Source: Flavobacteriaceae bacterium CRH (GTDB lineage: Bacteria; Bacteroidota; Bacteroidia; Flavobacteriales; Flavobacteriaceae). Taken from it: DNA of 64,000 bases. A program made the position numbers and the translations under genes. Location: NCBI GenBank assembly GCA_001507425.1, contig LMAJ01000030.1, forward strand, positions 1-64,000. Reading direction: 5' to 3'. Of the stretch, positions 1 to 8,833 are shown piece by piece (within the stretch, counting starts at the first letter, position 1; every line of letters begins with the position of its first letter). Below the pieces are notes generated by a model. It did no database searches. It worked only from the letters and a program-made list of their open reading frames with translations, and was not told the origin of the DNA.

Positions 1-20
1 AGATTTTATTCTTATTTTAT

Positions 21-550
21 GTCATCCTGAGAAACGAAGGATCACAATAGAAACTCCGCAAGAATAATCGCCAATCTGTGTCGATTTACGAGTGTGATCC
101 TTCCTCCGTCAGGATGACAAGATTGTGGTTATTTTAAATAGATTTTTATTCTCATTTTATGTCATCCTGACGAAGGAAGGATCACAAGAGAAACTCCGCA
201 AGGATAATCGCCAATCTGTGTCGATTTATAAGTGTGATCCTTCCTGCGTCAGGATTACAAGATTGTGGTTGTTTTTAAATAGATTTTTATTCTCATTTTA
301 TGTCATCCTGAGGTACGAAGGATCACAAGAGAAACTCCGCAAAAATAATCGCCAATCTGTGTCGATTTACGAGTGTGATCCTTCCAGCGTCAGGATGACA
401 AGATTGTGGTTATTTTAAATAGATTTTTATTCTCATTTTATGCAACCTGAGAAACGAAGGATCACACTAGAAACTCCGCAAAAATAATCGCCAATCTGTG
501 TCGATTTACGAGTGTGATCCTTCCTGCGTCAGGATGACAAGATTGTGGTT
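21..550. repeat. Four tandem ~140-bp palindromic repeat units
   Basis: Four head-to-tail units begin near 21, 161, 302 and 441. Each is an imperfect inverted repeat: the left arm reads GTCATCCTGA then GAAGGATCACA, and the right arm reads TGTGATCCTTCC then GTCAGGATGAC. The centre (AAACTCCGCA, then GCCAATCTGTGTCGATTTA) is also conserved. Transcribed units would fold into long hairpins. The apparent reading frames here are repeat translations, not genes. A related single unit lies at 26970-27066. Confidence 0.9.
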
Positions 551-571
551 ATCAATTGCAAAGTTGAAAAA

Positions 572-1579
572 TTATCCTCCAATCGTAATCATACTACGAT
601 TATCAAAATGCAAATTAGGATCATCCATTTCTTCAATGGTAACCATTCCGGCGCGAACTTTCTTTTTGTTTTTAATCGATTGTGAAATTAAATTCGTGAT
701 CGGTTCGCCATTCCTAAAAGGTGTCAGCAAATCGGTTTCAGCATTTGAGAAAAGGCAGTTTTTAATTTTTCCATTTGCCGTCAGGCGGATACGGTTGCAG
801 CCATCACAAAACGGATTTGTAATCGAACTTATAATTCCGAAATCGCCCTGAAAACCTTTTATTTTGTATGTTCTGGCCGTGAAGTTTTTTTCGTCTTCTA
901 ATTTTAAAATTTCTTCAGCTGAAAAAGTTGCTTCAACCTGTGATAATATTTCATTTTGAGAAACCATTTTGCTTCTGTCCCACTCGTTTCCGGCAAAAGG
1001 CATAAACTCGATAAACCGAATTGAAATAGGTAAAAACTGTGTCAGTTTTATAAAGTCGATGATTTCATTTTCATTAAAACCTTTCATCAAAACCACATTA
1101 ACTTTTACATGAAAATCGTGATTTAAAAGTAAATGCAAGTTGTCAATGACTTTTTGAAACTGATTTCGAAGCGTTACCGAATGAAATTTAAAAGCTACTA
1201 AAGTATCTAAACTCAAATTGATTTTTTTGACATTAAATTGCTTTAAAACATCAATATGACGATCAATTAAAATTCCGTTTGTGGTTATGGAAACCGAAAC
1301 TTCAAGAGATGCTAATTTGGAAATAATTTCAGGAAAATCTTTTCGCAACAAAGGTTCTCCACCGGTTAATCTTATTTTATCTACACCATTTTCTACGAAA
1401 GTTTGGGCAATCGAAAAAATCTCTTCAGCCGTCATCAAACTGGCTTTTGGAGATAATTCAATTCCGTCAGCGGGCATGCAATACGTACAACGCAAATTGC
1501 ATTTCTCTAACAACGAAATACGCAAATAATTGTGTTTTCGCCCAAAATCATCCGTCAAAATAGTGTTAGAGGGTATCAT
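572..1579 (-). CDS. moaA: GTP 3',8-cyclase MoaA
   Basis: MoaA is a cytoplasmic radical SAM enzyme. It rearranges GTP to 3',8-cyclo-GTP, the first committed step of molybdenum cofactor synthesis. The 335-residue protein has the N-terminal CNLRCTYC motif (CxxxCxxC, SAM-binding 4Fe-4S cluster), the TGGEPLLR motif, and the C-terminal cluster motif CDGCNRIRLT followed by a further Cys in NCLFS. It ends in the family-typical Gly-Gly. Its start overlaps the end of the moaC-moaB fusion by 14 bases, which implies translational coupling. It is the last gene of the nitrate/molybdenum block. Length and motifs are complete. Confidence 0.97.
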   Translation of the reverse strand: MIPSNTILTDDFGRKHNYLRISLLEKCNLRCTYCMPADGIELSPKASLMTAEEIFSIAQTFVENGVDKIRLTGGEPLLRKDFPEIISKLASLEVSVSITTNGILIDRHIDVLKQFNVKKINLSLDTLVAFKFHSVTLRNQFQKVIDNLHLLLNHDFHVKVNVVLMKGFNENEIIDFIKLTQFLPISIRFIEFMPFAGNEWDRSKMVSQNEILSQVEATFSAEEILKLEDEKNFTARTYKIKGFQGDFGIISSITNPFCDGCNRIRLTANGKIKNCLFSNAETDLLTPFRNGEPITNLISQSIKNKKKVRAGMVTIEEMDDPNLHFDNRSMITIGG

Positions 1580-2480
1580 GGTTTTTTCCTTTTAAAATAT
1601 GAAAAACATGCATTACATGAGGAAAAACAGCATCCATCGATTCTCTGGCTCCGTTTGTTGATCCCGGCAAAGCCAACACCAAACTTTTTCCTAATGTTCC
1701 TGCAACTGTTCTTGAGAGCATTGCGTATGGCATACGTTGTTGTCCGTAATCGCGAATTGCTTCTTCAATTCCCGGAATTCTGCTTTCTAATAATGGTGCT
1801 AATGCTTCTGGTGTAACATCTCTTGGCGATAATCCGGTTCCGCCAGTAAAAATTACCAATTGATGTTCTTCGGCGAAAGCCTTAGTCCTTTCCTGAATAA
1901 TATCAATTTCATCAGGAATAATCTCATAATGCGCGGTTTCAACTCCGTACGACGTTAATTTCTCCACTATAATTTTTCCCGAACGATCTTCTTTATCACC
2001 GGCAAAAATAGAATCGGAACAAACAAAAACAGCCGCTTTTATGGTGTTCGGAAATTTATTTTTAAAAGACGATTTGCCACCTTCTTTATTAATCAATTTG
2101 ATGGTTGAAATTTCGATTTCCTTATCGATTGGTTTCAACATATCATACATCGTCAAAGCTACTATTGATGCGCCGTGCATCGCTTCAACCTCAACTCCGG
2201 TTTTGTAAACGGTTTTTACATTGAAAATTATCTGAATCGTCAGACCTTCAATTTTATATTCAACTGAAGTAAATTCAATGGGAAGCGGATGACAATCCGG
2301 AATTGATAAATGCGTATTTTTTACTGCAAATAATCCAGCTGTTTTGGCCATTTCAAATACATTCCCTTTCGGAACCAGATTATTTACAACAGCATCAATG
2401 GTTTCCTGTTTGCTGACTTTGACAATTGCGGTGGCTGTTGCAACTCGTAATGTGCTTATTTTATGCGTAATATCTACCAT
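1566..2480 (-). CDS. moaCB: Bifunctional MoaC-MoaB/MogA fusion
   Basis: A 304-residue fusion of two consecutive-pathway enzymes. Residues 1 to about 150 are MoaC (cyclic pyranopterin monophosphate synthase), with the KNTHLSIPDCHPLPI active-site segment and the TGVEVEA and ALTMYDMLK motifs. Residues about 160-304 are a MoaB/MogA domain (molybdopterin adenylyltransferase fold), with SDSIFAGDKEDRSG, TGGTGLSPRDVTPEA and LALPGS. The two domains are normally separate proteins of about 160 residues each. It lies between moaE (9-base gap) and moaA (14-base overlap). The domain calls are clear; whether the MoaB half adenylates molybdopterin is inferred from the family. Confidence 0.95.
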   Translation of the reverse strand: MVDITHKISTLRVATATAIVKVSKQETIDAVVNNLVPKGNVFEMAKTAGLFAVKNTHLSIPDCHPLPIEFTSVEYKIEGLTIQIIFNVKTVYKTGVEVEAMHGASIVALTMYDMLKPIDKEIEISTIKLINKEGGKSSFKNKFPNTIKAAVFVCSDSIFAGDKEDRSGKIIVEKLTSYGVETAHYEIIPDEIDIIQERTKAFAEEHQLVIFTGGTGLSPRDVTPEALAPLLESRIPGIEEAIRDYGQQRMPYAMLSRTVAGTLGKSLVLALPGSTNGARESMDAVFPHVMHVFHILKGKNHDTL

Positions 2481-2489
2481 TCTATTGTA

Positions 2490-2921
2490 TTAGGTATTTT
2501 GTTTCCAGGTGAAAGTATCGTTTTCAAACATTTCCTTGCCAAAAATGGGCACGTCGGTTTTTATCCAGTTTACAATGGCTTCTGTAGCTTCATAAACTTG
2601 TTTGCGACGTGTTGCCGAAACAAAAACAAACAAGCAAATTTCGCCTGCTTTTACGATGCCTAAACTGTGGTAAATGTGCATACAGGTCAAATCGAATTTA
2701 GCAAAAGCTTTTTCCCGAATGGCGTGCAATGCTTCGTTCGCCATATCCGTGTAGGCAGAATAATCGATCGCGACAACGGTATTATCGTGAATGACATCAG
2801 CACGAACTTGTCCCAGAAAAATATTGTGCGCACCAATCGTATGTTTCGATTGATGTTTGGCGATTGACTCTGCTATAAATTCAGGAGCAATTGGTCCTTC
2901 TACAAATACATTTTTACTCAT
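2490..2921 (-). CDS. moaE: Molybdopterin synthase catalytic subunit MoaE
   Basis: MoaE is the large subunit of molybdopterin synthase. With thiocarboxylated MoaD it inserts two sulfurs into cyclic pyranopterin monophosphate. The 143-residue protein has the family pattern GAHNIFLGQVRAD near residues 31-43, AIDYSAY, and the C-terminal ATRRKQVYEA and PIFGKE segments with the conserved lysine. Size matches the family. It sits between the moeB-like gene and the moaC-moaB fusion, with a 141-base gap upstream that holds a strong inverted repeat. Confidence 0.95.
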   Translation of the reverse strand: MSKNVFVEGPIAPEFIAESIAKHQSKHTIGAHNIFLGQVRADVIHDNTVVAIDYSAYTDMANEALHAIREKAFAKFDLTCMHIYHSLGIVKAGEICLFVFVSATRRKQVYEATEAIVNWIKTDVPIFGKEMFENDTFTWKQNT

Positions 2922-2952
2922 TTTTTATTGTTTTTTGCTACAGATTATGCTA

Positions 2953-3051
2953 TTTTTCTCTCGCAGATTTTGCAGATTAAGCGGATTTCTATTATTACAA
3001 TTTTAAATAAAAAATTAAATTTGCTCAATCTGCAAAATCTGCGAGAGAAAA
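2953..3051. repeat. Inverted repeat in the moeB-moaE gap
   Basis: Arms of about 30 bases, CTCTCGCAGATTTTGCAGAT near 2959 and its complement ATCTGCAAAATCTGCGAGAG near 3028, are separated by about 40 AT-rich bases. It resembles the other long palindromic intergenic elements in this window. It could act as an mRNA hairpin or processing site between co-directional genes. Confidence 0.8.
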
Positions 3052-3062
3052 TTTTAATTTTT

Positions 3063-4148
3063 TTAATCTATGCCTATTTTTATCTCTTCTTTTAATAATT
3101 GTTTCATTAACAAAGCTCCGCCAGAAATACTTTTTATATTTTTAATTTGATTCTTTCTAAGCAATTCGACAGCTTTTTTACTTCTGATTCCCGATTGACA
3201 GAAAACATAAATCTTTTGGTTTGAATTCAGTTTTTTGATTTCATTTTCTAAATTTAGCAGCGGAATCTGAATACTATTTTTGAAATTAATTTCAGGAAGT
3301 TCATCTTGATTTCTAACATCCAGAAAAAGAATCTCATCATTATTAATTTCATTTAAGATTTCTTCAAACGAAATTTCCTCAACTTGATTTTCAACAATAT
3401 TATATTTTTCAAGAAATGAAATTTTATCTATTCTAAGATTCGTATTCTTTTCGAAGTCATATTTTTGCTGTTCGTTGTTCAAGATATTATACACCAGTAT
3501 TTTACCACTCAACACCTCTCCTATTTCTAGAATCATTTTTATGACTTCGTTGGCTTGCAGCATTCCAATAATTCCAACCGAAATTCCTATAACGCCAGCA
3601 TCTTCACAATTTAGTGCGTTGCTGTTTTCATCCGGATACAAACATCGATAAGTGGGTCCGTTTTGATAATTAAAAACCGAAACCTGACCCTGAAACCTGA
3701 AAATAGATCCGTAAACCATTGGTTTATTTGTTACTAAGCAAGCGTCGTTTATGAGATATTTTATCGCAATATTATCTGTTGCATCAACAATAATATCATA
3801 ATTTTCAAATAAATCAATAGCATTTTTTGCTGCTAATTTTTCTGTAATTGCATTGACTTTTACCAGCGGATTTAATTCTGAAACCATCAATTTGGCTTCG
3901 TCTACTTTATATTTTCCAACAGCAGAACTTTTATAAATAACTTGTCGGTGTAAGTTTGAAACCTCAATAACATCATCATCAACAAGTCCGATCTCGCCTA
4001 CGCCAGCACCAGCCAAATATGGCAATACAGCAACTCCTAAACCTCCGGCTCCAATAATTAGAACTTTAGCTTTAGCTAGTTTTTCCTGGCCGGAATCTCC
4101 AATTTCAGGTAGGATTATTTGTCTGTTATAACGTGCTGTTGTATTCAT
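3063..4148 (-). CDS. moeB: MoeB/ThiF-type adenylyltransferase with C-terminal rhodanese domain
   Basis: This enzyme adenylates the C-terminal glycine of MoaD so that it can be thiocarboxylated. The 361-residue protein has an E1-like domain (about residues 1-240) with the nucleotide loop GAGGLG, the segment DDDVIEVSNLHRQ and DATDN. A rhodanese domain (about 265-355) carries the active-site loop CQSGIRS with its catalytic cysteine. The MoeZ-like fusion suggests it can adenylate MoaD and also supply the sulfur. moaD lies directly upstream (9-base gap). Confidence 0.93.
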   Translation of the reverse strand: MNTTARYNRQIILPEIGDSGQEKLAKAKVLIIGAGGLGVAVLPYLAGAGVGEIGLVDDDVIEVSNLHRQVIYKSSAVGKYKVDEAKLMVSELNPLVKVNAITEKLAAKNAIDLFENYDIIVDATDNIAIKYLINDACLVTNKPMVYGSIFRFQGQVSVFNYQNGPTYRCLYPDENSNALNCEDAGVIGISVGIIGMLQANEVIKMILEIGEVLSGKILVYNILNNEQQKYDFEKNTNLRIDKISFLEKYNIVENQVEEISFEEILNEINNDEILFLDVRNQDELPEINFKNSIQIPLLNLENEIKKLNSNQKIYVFCQSGIRSKKAVELLRKNQIKNIKSISGGALLMKQLLKEEIKIGID

Positions 4149-4157
4149 AAAATTATT

Positions 4158-4394
4158 TTATCCTCCCGCAAACGGAGGCAATAAAGCAACAATGTCACTT
4201 GTTTGTAACTTATAATCTGCTGCTTTTGATACTATTTTTTGGTTTATTGCAACGCTAAAAGACAGCGAATCGAATTGGTATTTTTGTTCCAGATTTTGCA
4301 ATAATTCCTGCAATGAAACCTGAGAAAAAGATACTTTTTCGAAATCACATTTTGTTTTTTCAGCGACAGCTCCAAAATATTTAACTTCAATCAT
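4158..4394 (-). CDS. moaD: Molybdopterin synthase sulfur carrier MoaD
   Basis: MoaD is a 78-residue ubiquitin-fold sulfur carrier and the small subunit of molybdopterin synthase. It begins MIEVKYFGAVAE and ends LLPPFAGG; the Gly-Gly tail is the site of adenylation and thiocarboxylation. Length is typical. It lies 2 bases from cobA upstream and 9 bases from the moeB-like gene that activates it, so co-expression is nearly certain. Confidence 0.95.
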   Translation of the reverse strand: MIEVKYFGAVAEKTKCDFEKVSFSQVSLQELLQNLEQKYQFDSLSFSVAINQKIVSKAADYKLQTSDIVALLPPFAGG

Positions 4395-4396
4395 TA

Positions 4397-5194
4397 TTAT
4401 AAATTTAAATTCTGAAAAATAAATTCATCATCAAAATGCTCCTGAAAATAAGAAGTCAGTTTTGAGGTATTTTTTACAACTTCTCCAATTACAATAATAG
4501 CTGGAGAAGCGATTTTATTTTCTGATACTAATTTAGCAATTGAACTTATAGTTCCAACTACTTTCTGTTCGGTATTTTTTGTTCCGTTTTGAATAATGGC
4601 AATTGGCAGATCATCGGTTCGGTTCTCTTTGTAAATCGAAATTATTTCCTCTAATTTATGCATTCCCATCAAAATAACTACGGTCGCAGCCGATTTTGAA
4701 GCTAAATGAATATCTTTTGATAATGCATGGTTAGAAGTTGTTCCTGTTATTACCCAAAAACTCTCAGCAATCTGGCGTTGCGTCAAACTGATTCCGACAG
4801 AAGCCGGAACACCCAAAGCTGATGAAATTCCGGGAACTATGGCAGTTTCTAAACCAAATTTTTCTACATACTCTATTTCTTCACTCCCTCTTCCAAAAAT
4901 AAAAGGATCTCCGCCTTTTAGACGCACCACATGACCGTGAAGGTTCGCCATAGAAACGATCAATTCGTTTATCTGATCCTGCGTATAAGCGTGACAGCCC
5001 AAACGTTTGCCTACAAAATGAATTTCAGCATTGGTTGCGTATTGCAATAATTCTTCGTTGACCAAAGCATCATACAAAACCACATCAGCCGCTTCTAAGG
5101 CTTTTATTGCTTTTAGTGTAATCAATTCGGCATCACCGGGACCTGCCCCTACAATCGTTAATTTGGGTGTTTTTGAATTTCGCATAGCTTTCAA
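4397..5194 (-). CDS. cobA: Uroporphyrinogen-III C-methyltransferase
   Basis: This SAM-dependent enzyme methylates uroporphyrinogen III at C2 and C7 to precorrin-2, the precursor of siroheme. The 265-residue protein has the glycine-rich N-terminal loop VGAGPGDAELITLKA, the segment RLKGGDPFIFGRGSEE and the PGISSALGVPASVGI region, all diagnostic. It is the stand-alone SUMT type, without the CysG dehydrogenase part. Its presence among nitrate genes suggests siroheme supply for a nitrite reductase, but no nirB is in this window. It overlaps mobA by 4 bases. Confidence 0.93.
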   Translation of the reverse strand: MKAMRNSKTPKLTIVGAGPGDAELITLKAIKALEAADVVLYDALVNEELLQYATNAEIHFVGKRLGCHAYTQDQINELIVSMANLHGHVVRLKGGDPFIFGRGSEEIEYVEKFGLETAIVPGISSALGVPASVGISLTQRQIAESFWVITGTTSNHALSKDIHLASKSAATVVILMGMHKLEEIISIYKENRTDDLPIAIIQNGTKNTEQKVVGTISSIAKLVSENKIASPAIIVIGEVVKNTSKLTSYFQEHFDDEFIFQNLNL

Positions 5195-5763
5195 CTTAAA
5201 TTGATATTAAGGTCGTTTAACTCGTCTGCCGAATTAATATTGGTTAAATGAATGTTTTCACTTTCTTCAATTGTGATGGTTTGATGCGGAACATTCGCAA
5301 TTAAATTCATCATTTTTAAATCATCGTTATCAATTGCGCTTTTGATAGAGGGCACTACTTTTTTAGAATAAATCCCGATCAACGGATGCAATCTGCTTTC
5401 TGAAGCAAAAACGGTAATTAGTGCTTCCTCATTATGTTTTGAAATTAATTCTGATAATAATTCGGTTGAAATTAACGGAATATCACAGCTAAGAATCAGA
5501 TTAAATTCGGTTTCAGAATGTGATAATGCGGTATAAATTCCACCTAGCGGACCTTTATCTAAAATGATATCGGGTATTTTTTGATAGTCTAAATAATCGT
5601 ATTCTTTTGTGTTCGTTATTAATGTAATGTCTTTTGTTATTGGCAAAATTGCCTGAATAATATGCTCAATAAATGGTTTTTCCTGAAACAGCACTAATCC
5701 TTTTTCTGACTGCATTCGGGAACTTTTTCCTCCACAAAGAATAAATACGGTTAGTGTTTCCAT
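5191..5763 (-). CDS. mobA: Molybdenum cofactor guanylyltransferase MobA
   Basis: MobA transfers GMP to molybdopterin to make the guanine dinucleotide form used by DMSO-reductase-family enzymes such as the nitrate reductase encoded upstream. The 190-residue protein has the nucleotidyltransferase signature LCGGKSSRMQSEKG near its start, DKGPLGGI, and the metal-binding region SCDIPLIS. Length is typical. The 4-base overlap with cobA implies coupling. A repeat array of about 500 bases separates it from the TauE-like gene upstream. Confidence 0.93.
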   Translation of the reverse strand: METLTVFILCGGKSSRMQSEKGLVLFQEKPFIEHIIQAILPITKDITLITNTKEYDYLDYQKIPDIILDKGPLGGIYTALSHSETEFNLILSCDIPLISTELLSELISKHNEEALITVFASESRLHPLIGIYSKKVVPSIKSAIDNDDLKMMNLIANVPHQTITIEESENIHLTNINSADELNDLNINLS

Positions 5764-5800
5764 GACTTTTTATTTTGTTTCAGTTTTTTCTAATCTTTGT

Positions 5801-6270
5801 CCCAACGGTTTCAACCGTTGGCTATGTTTATATAGCATTCTTTTACATTTGATTTTAAAACATTGCCTGAGGGTTTTAACCTCTCGGACATAGCCATTTG
5901 CATTTCTGTTCTTAACAACACTCTCCCAACGGTTGAAACCGTTGGCTATGTTTATATAACATTCTTTACATTTGATTTTAAAACATTGCCTGAGGTTTCA
6001 ACCTCAGGGACATAGCGATGAGCATTCTCTTCTTAACAACACTCTCCCAACGGTTGAAACCGTTGGCTATGTTTATATGAGCATCTTTTTACATTTGATT
6101 TTAAAACATTGCCTGAGGTTTTAACCTCAGGGACATATCGATGTGCATTTCTCTTCTTAACAACACTCTCCCAACGGTTGAAACCGTTGGCTATGTTTAT
6201 ATAGCATTCTTTTGCATTTGATTTAAAAACATTGCCTGAGGTTTTAACCTCAGGGACATATCGATGAGCA
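5801..6270. repeat. Array of alternating palindromes between tauE-like gene and mobA
   Basis: About four units of about 125 bases alternate two short palindromes. One is CCAACGGTTGAAACCGTTGG followed by CTATG; the other is GCCTGAGGTTTTAACCTCAGG followed by GACATA. TTTATATAGCATTC and ACATTTGATTTTAAAACATT lie between them. Transcripts would form a series of hairpins. Reading frames inside it are repeat translations. A relative with CCCACGGTTTCAACCGTGGG is at 43081-43300. Confidence 0.88.
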
Positions 6271-6333
6271 TTTCTCTTCTTAATGATGAGCATTTTATTG
6301 AAACATATCCATGAGCCATTTTGTTTTTCAATT

Positions 6334-7080
6334 TCAAGGAAAAATCAATTTTATACTTGCCATTAAAATTACGACTCCTAAAACCATTTTTAACGTTCTG
6401 TTGGAGAATTTTCCGCTTCCGTAAAAACCTCCTAAAATGCCTCCAACAACTGCAATGGGCACTAAATAAAAACTTTCGGTCGGAATTGTTTTTCCTCCCA
6501 AAAAGAATCCTAACATTCCGGCAGTTGAATTTACAAATATGAATAAACTCGAAACTGCTGCCGATTCTTTTACAGATGCCCATCCTAAAAACAATAAAAT
6601 CGGACTCAATATAATTCCGCCGCCAATGCCTAACATTCCTGATAATAATCCGATTGCAAAACCTATAGCTAATGCAAATGGTAATTTTATTTCAACGGCT
6701 TCTTTTTCTTTAAAATTAAATATTCCGAACAATCTTAATGCTGCAAAAACCAATACAATTCCTAAAATAATTTTATAAATCGTATTATCTAAAGTGACAA
6801 AACCTCCAATAAATGCTGCCGGAACAGAGGCGATTGCAAACGGATAAAAAAGCTTAGGTTTAAAATAGTTCATTCTGTAATAAAAGAAAAACGAAATGCT
6901 CGAAACAAACAGATTCAACAACAACGCCGAAGGTTTCATAATTGCTACCGGAAAAGCGAAAATGGTCATCAAAGCCAAATATCCTGATGCACCGCCGTGC
7001 CCTACGCTTGAATATAAAAAAGCGATTACAATTAGAGCGAAGCTGAATAAAAGGATATTTTCGGAACTCAATAAATTCAT
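6334..7080 (-). CDS. TauE/SafE family permease
   Basis: A 248-residue integral membrane protein with about eight hydrophobic helices. It has the two family signature stretches: SVGHGGASGYLALM near residue 25 and GLLSGMLGIGGGIILSPILL near residue 145. TauE/SafE proteins are proposed exporters of sulfite or other sulfur anions. Substrate cannot be read from sequence. Its place between moeA and mobA suggests a role near the nitrate/molybdenum pathway, possibly anion export, or simple co-residence. The repeat array directly downstream separates it from mobA. Confidence 0.85.
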   Translation of the reverse strand: MNLLSSENILLFSFALIVIAFLYSSVGHGGASGYLALMTIFAFPVAIMKPSALLLNLFVSSISFFFYYRMNYFKPKLFYPFAIASVPAAFIGGFVTLDNTIYKIILGIVLVFAALRLFGIFNFKEKEAVEIKLPFALAIGFAIGLLSGMLGIGGGIILSPILLFLGWASVKESAAVSSLFIFVNSTAGMLGFFLGGKTIPTESFYLVPIAVVGGILGGFYGSGKFSNRTLKMVLGVVILMASIKLIFP

Positions 7081-7213
7081 GGTTTTTGTTTCAGGTTTTC
7101 TTTATTTCAAGTTTCAGGTGCTGTATGTTTTAATTTATACACCGCATAATATCTGCTGACTTAAAATCTATTTTCTTTACTCTTTTTTCTTTTTTCTAAA
7201 ATCTAAAATTTAA

Positions 7214-8386
7214 TCAATCAATCGGCAACAACGTTACAAGCTGGTCTTCTTTATATTCTTCTACATCTTGCGGAATAATTAATAAACAGTTTGCAATGGC
7301 AAATGTGTTAAGCATTGCTGAACTTTGTCCGTCTAAAATAGTAACATGTGTTTCATCATACAAAGCTTTTAAAAACAATGTTTTTCCTGTTGTATTTGTA
7401 ACGGCTGTATTCAATTTTCTAATCAATTTTGGAAGGTGCATTTCAGAAAAACCCATTCTGTTTTTGATTGCCGGATATACATAAATATAAAAATTAGTTA
7501 ATGATGATGCCGGGTTTCCTGGCAATGCAAATACTAATGTTTCATTCTTAGAACCAAAAAACATTGGTTTTCCTGGTCTTTGGTTGATTTTATAAAAATG
7601 TTCTTCAACGTCATTTTTCAACAGTGCCTCTTTTACAAAATCATAATCTCCAACTGAAATTCCGCCGGAAATTAAAATAATATCATATTTTGGTATTATA
7701 TTTTTTAATGCTTTTTTAGTGGCTTTAAGATTGTCTTTTACTTTAAAAGCCTTTATTTTTTTTATTCCAATCGTTTCAAGTGCCGCCTGAAGCATTATCG
7801 AATTACTTTCGTAAATTTTTCCTTTTGGTAATTTTTTTCCCGGTTTTACTAATTCGTTTCCGGTAACCAAAATAGCTACTTTAGGCTTTTTATAAACGGC
7901 AACTTCTGTAATTCCTAAACAGGCTAAAAAACCAATTGCCGCTGGCGTAATCAAAGTATTGGCCTCAAAAACTATTTCTTCTTTTTTTATTTGCTCCCCT
8001 TTAGCACGAACATTTAAAAACTGTTCCGGCATTATGGTAATCAAAATCGAATTCTTATTGGCTAAAACATGTTCCTGCATAACCACTGTATCTGCATTAT
8101 CAGGAACAAAAGCGCCGGTAAAAATACGCACGGCTTCATTTTCTTTCAATTTTATATCAGAATGATCTCCAGCCTGAGAAATTCCAACAACATCGTATTG
8201 GTGTCTTTCGCTGCGAATAAATGCATAACCATCCATAGCCGACTGACGAAAGGGCGGCATGTTTATTGGCGAATAAACTGTTTCTGCCAAAATATAGCCT
8301 AATGCCTTTTGCACTGGAATTTTTTGAATTGGCATTCTTGTGCTGTTCTCTGAAATAATAGATAAGGCTTGTTCGACTTGGATCAT
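7214..8386 (-). CDS. moeA: Molybdopterin molybdenumtransferase MoeA
   Basis: MoeA inserts molybdate into adenylated molybdopterin, which releases AMP. The protein begins MIQVEQALSIISEN and is about 390 residues. Conserved parts are PPFRQSAMDGYA near residue 50, RIFTGAFVPDNADTVVMQE, the MoCF-binding region ILISGGISVGDYDFVKEAL, and the ALPGNPASSL motif. I chose the ATG at 8386 over a TTG at 8410 because homology begins there. It lies between the small membrane gene and the TauE-like gene in the nitrate block. Confidence 0.94.
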   Translation of the reverse strand: MIQVEQALSIISENSTRMPIQKIPVQKALGYILAETVYSPINMPPFRQSAMDGYAFIRSERHQYDVVGISQAGDHSDIKLKENEAVRIFTGAFVPDNADTVVMQEHVLANKNSILITIMPEQFLNVRAKGEQIKKEEIVFEANTLITPAAIGFLACLGITEVAVYKKPKVAILVTGNELVKPGKKLPKGKIYESNSIMLQAALETIGIKKIKAFKVKDNLKATKKALKNIIPKYDIILISGGISVGDYDFVKEALLKNDVEEHFYKINQRPGKPMFFGSKNETLVFALPGNPASSLTNFYIYVYPAIKNRMGFSEMHLPKLIRKLNTAVTNTTGKTLFLKALYDETHVTILDGQSSAMLNTFAIANCLLIIPQDVEEYKEDQLVTLLPID

Positions 8387-8566
8387 GGTTGCTATTTTAT
8401 AAATAAGCAAATTACTTATTACAAATATAAGTATTTGTACTTAGTTTTAATCATTAGTACTGTAAAATTTTAAAAGACTATAAATTTAGGTTTATTTCTT
8501 TTAATTCTTCCCGAAAAACGAATCAAATAGCTTTATAATTTATTTATTATTGAATTGACAATCTGC

Positions 8567-8815
8567 TTATTTCCTTTTAAAATTTCCTTTGGGAAGATAA
8601 TACAGCCATGAAAAACCAATAAAAAAGAGAATAGCCGATGCTATAAATGCGGGCAATAATATTTCTTTGTTGTTATCAAGTGCGTTATTTAAGGAAGCAT
8701 ATAACAACCAAATTTGAATACTCACGTTTAGTATTAAAATAAAAATAAGTGTCGAAAGTATGTTATTCAGCTTATTGGGATTGGCGCGATTCTGGCTTCT
8801 TCTAAAAGTACTCAT
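8567..8815 (-). CDS. Small two-helix membrane protein of the nitrate cluster
   Basis: An 82-residue protein with a basic N-terminus (FRRSQNRANPNK) and two hydrophobic helices at about residues 19-42 and 55-73, ending in a basic tail. I do not recognise a functional motif. It follows the Rieske gene by 18 bases on the same strand, so it is probably a small membrane subunit or assembly partner of the nitrate reductase complex. That role rests on position only. Confidence 0.7.
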   Translation of the reverse strand: MSTFRRSQNRANPNKLNNILSTLIFILILNVSIQIWLLYASLNNALDNNKEILLPAFIASAILFFIGFSWLYYLPKGNFKRK

Positions 8816-8833
8816 AAGTAACGAATTTTAGAT

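Noticed and set aside
21..550. CRISPR array
   Set aside because: The whole 140-bp unit is repeated, with no short repeat plus unique spacers; units are palindromic throughout and no cas gene is near. The same holds for the arrays at 5801 and 43081.
125..851. Open frames of 97 and 117 residues at the left edge
   Set aside because: They translate the tandem palindromic repeats and the antisense of moaA; no start context or family resemblance.
6033..6583. Frames of 86 and 128 residues near the tauE-like gene
   Set aside because: They are translations of the palindrome array and of the opposite frame of the TauE/SafE gene.
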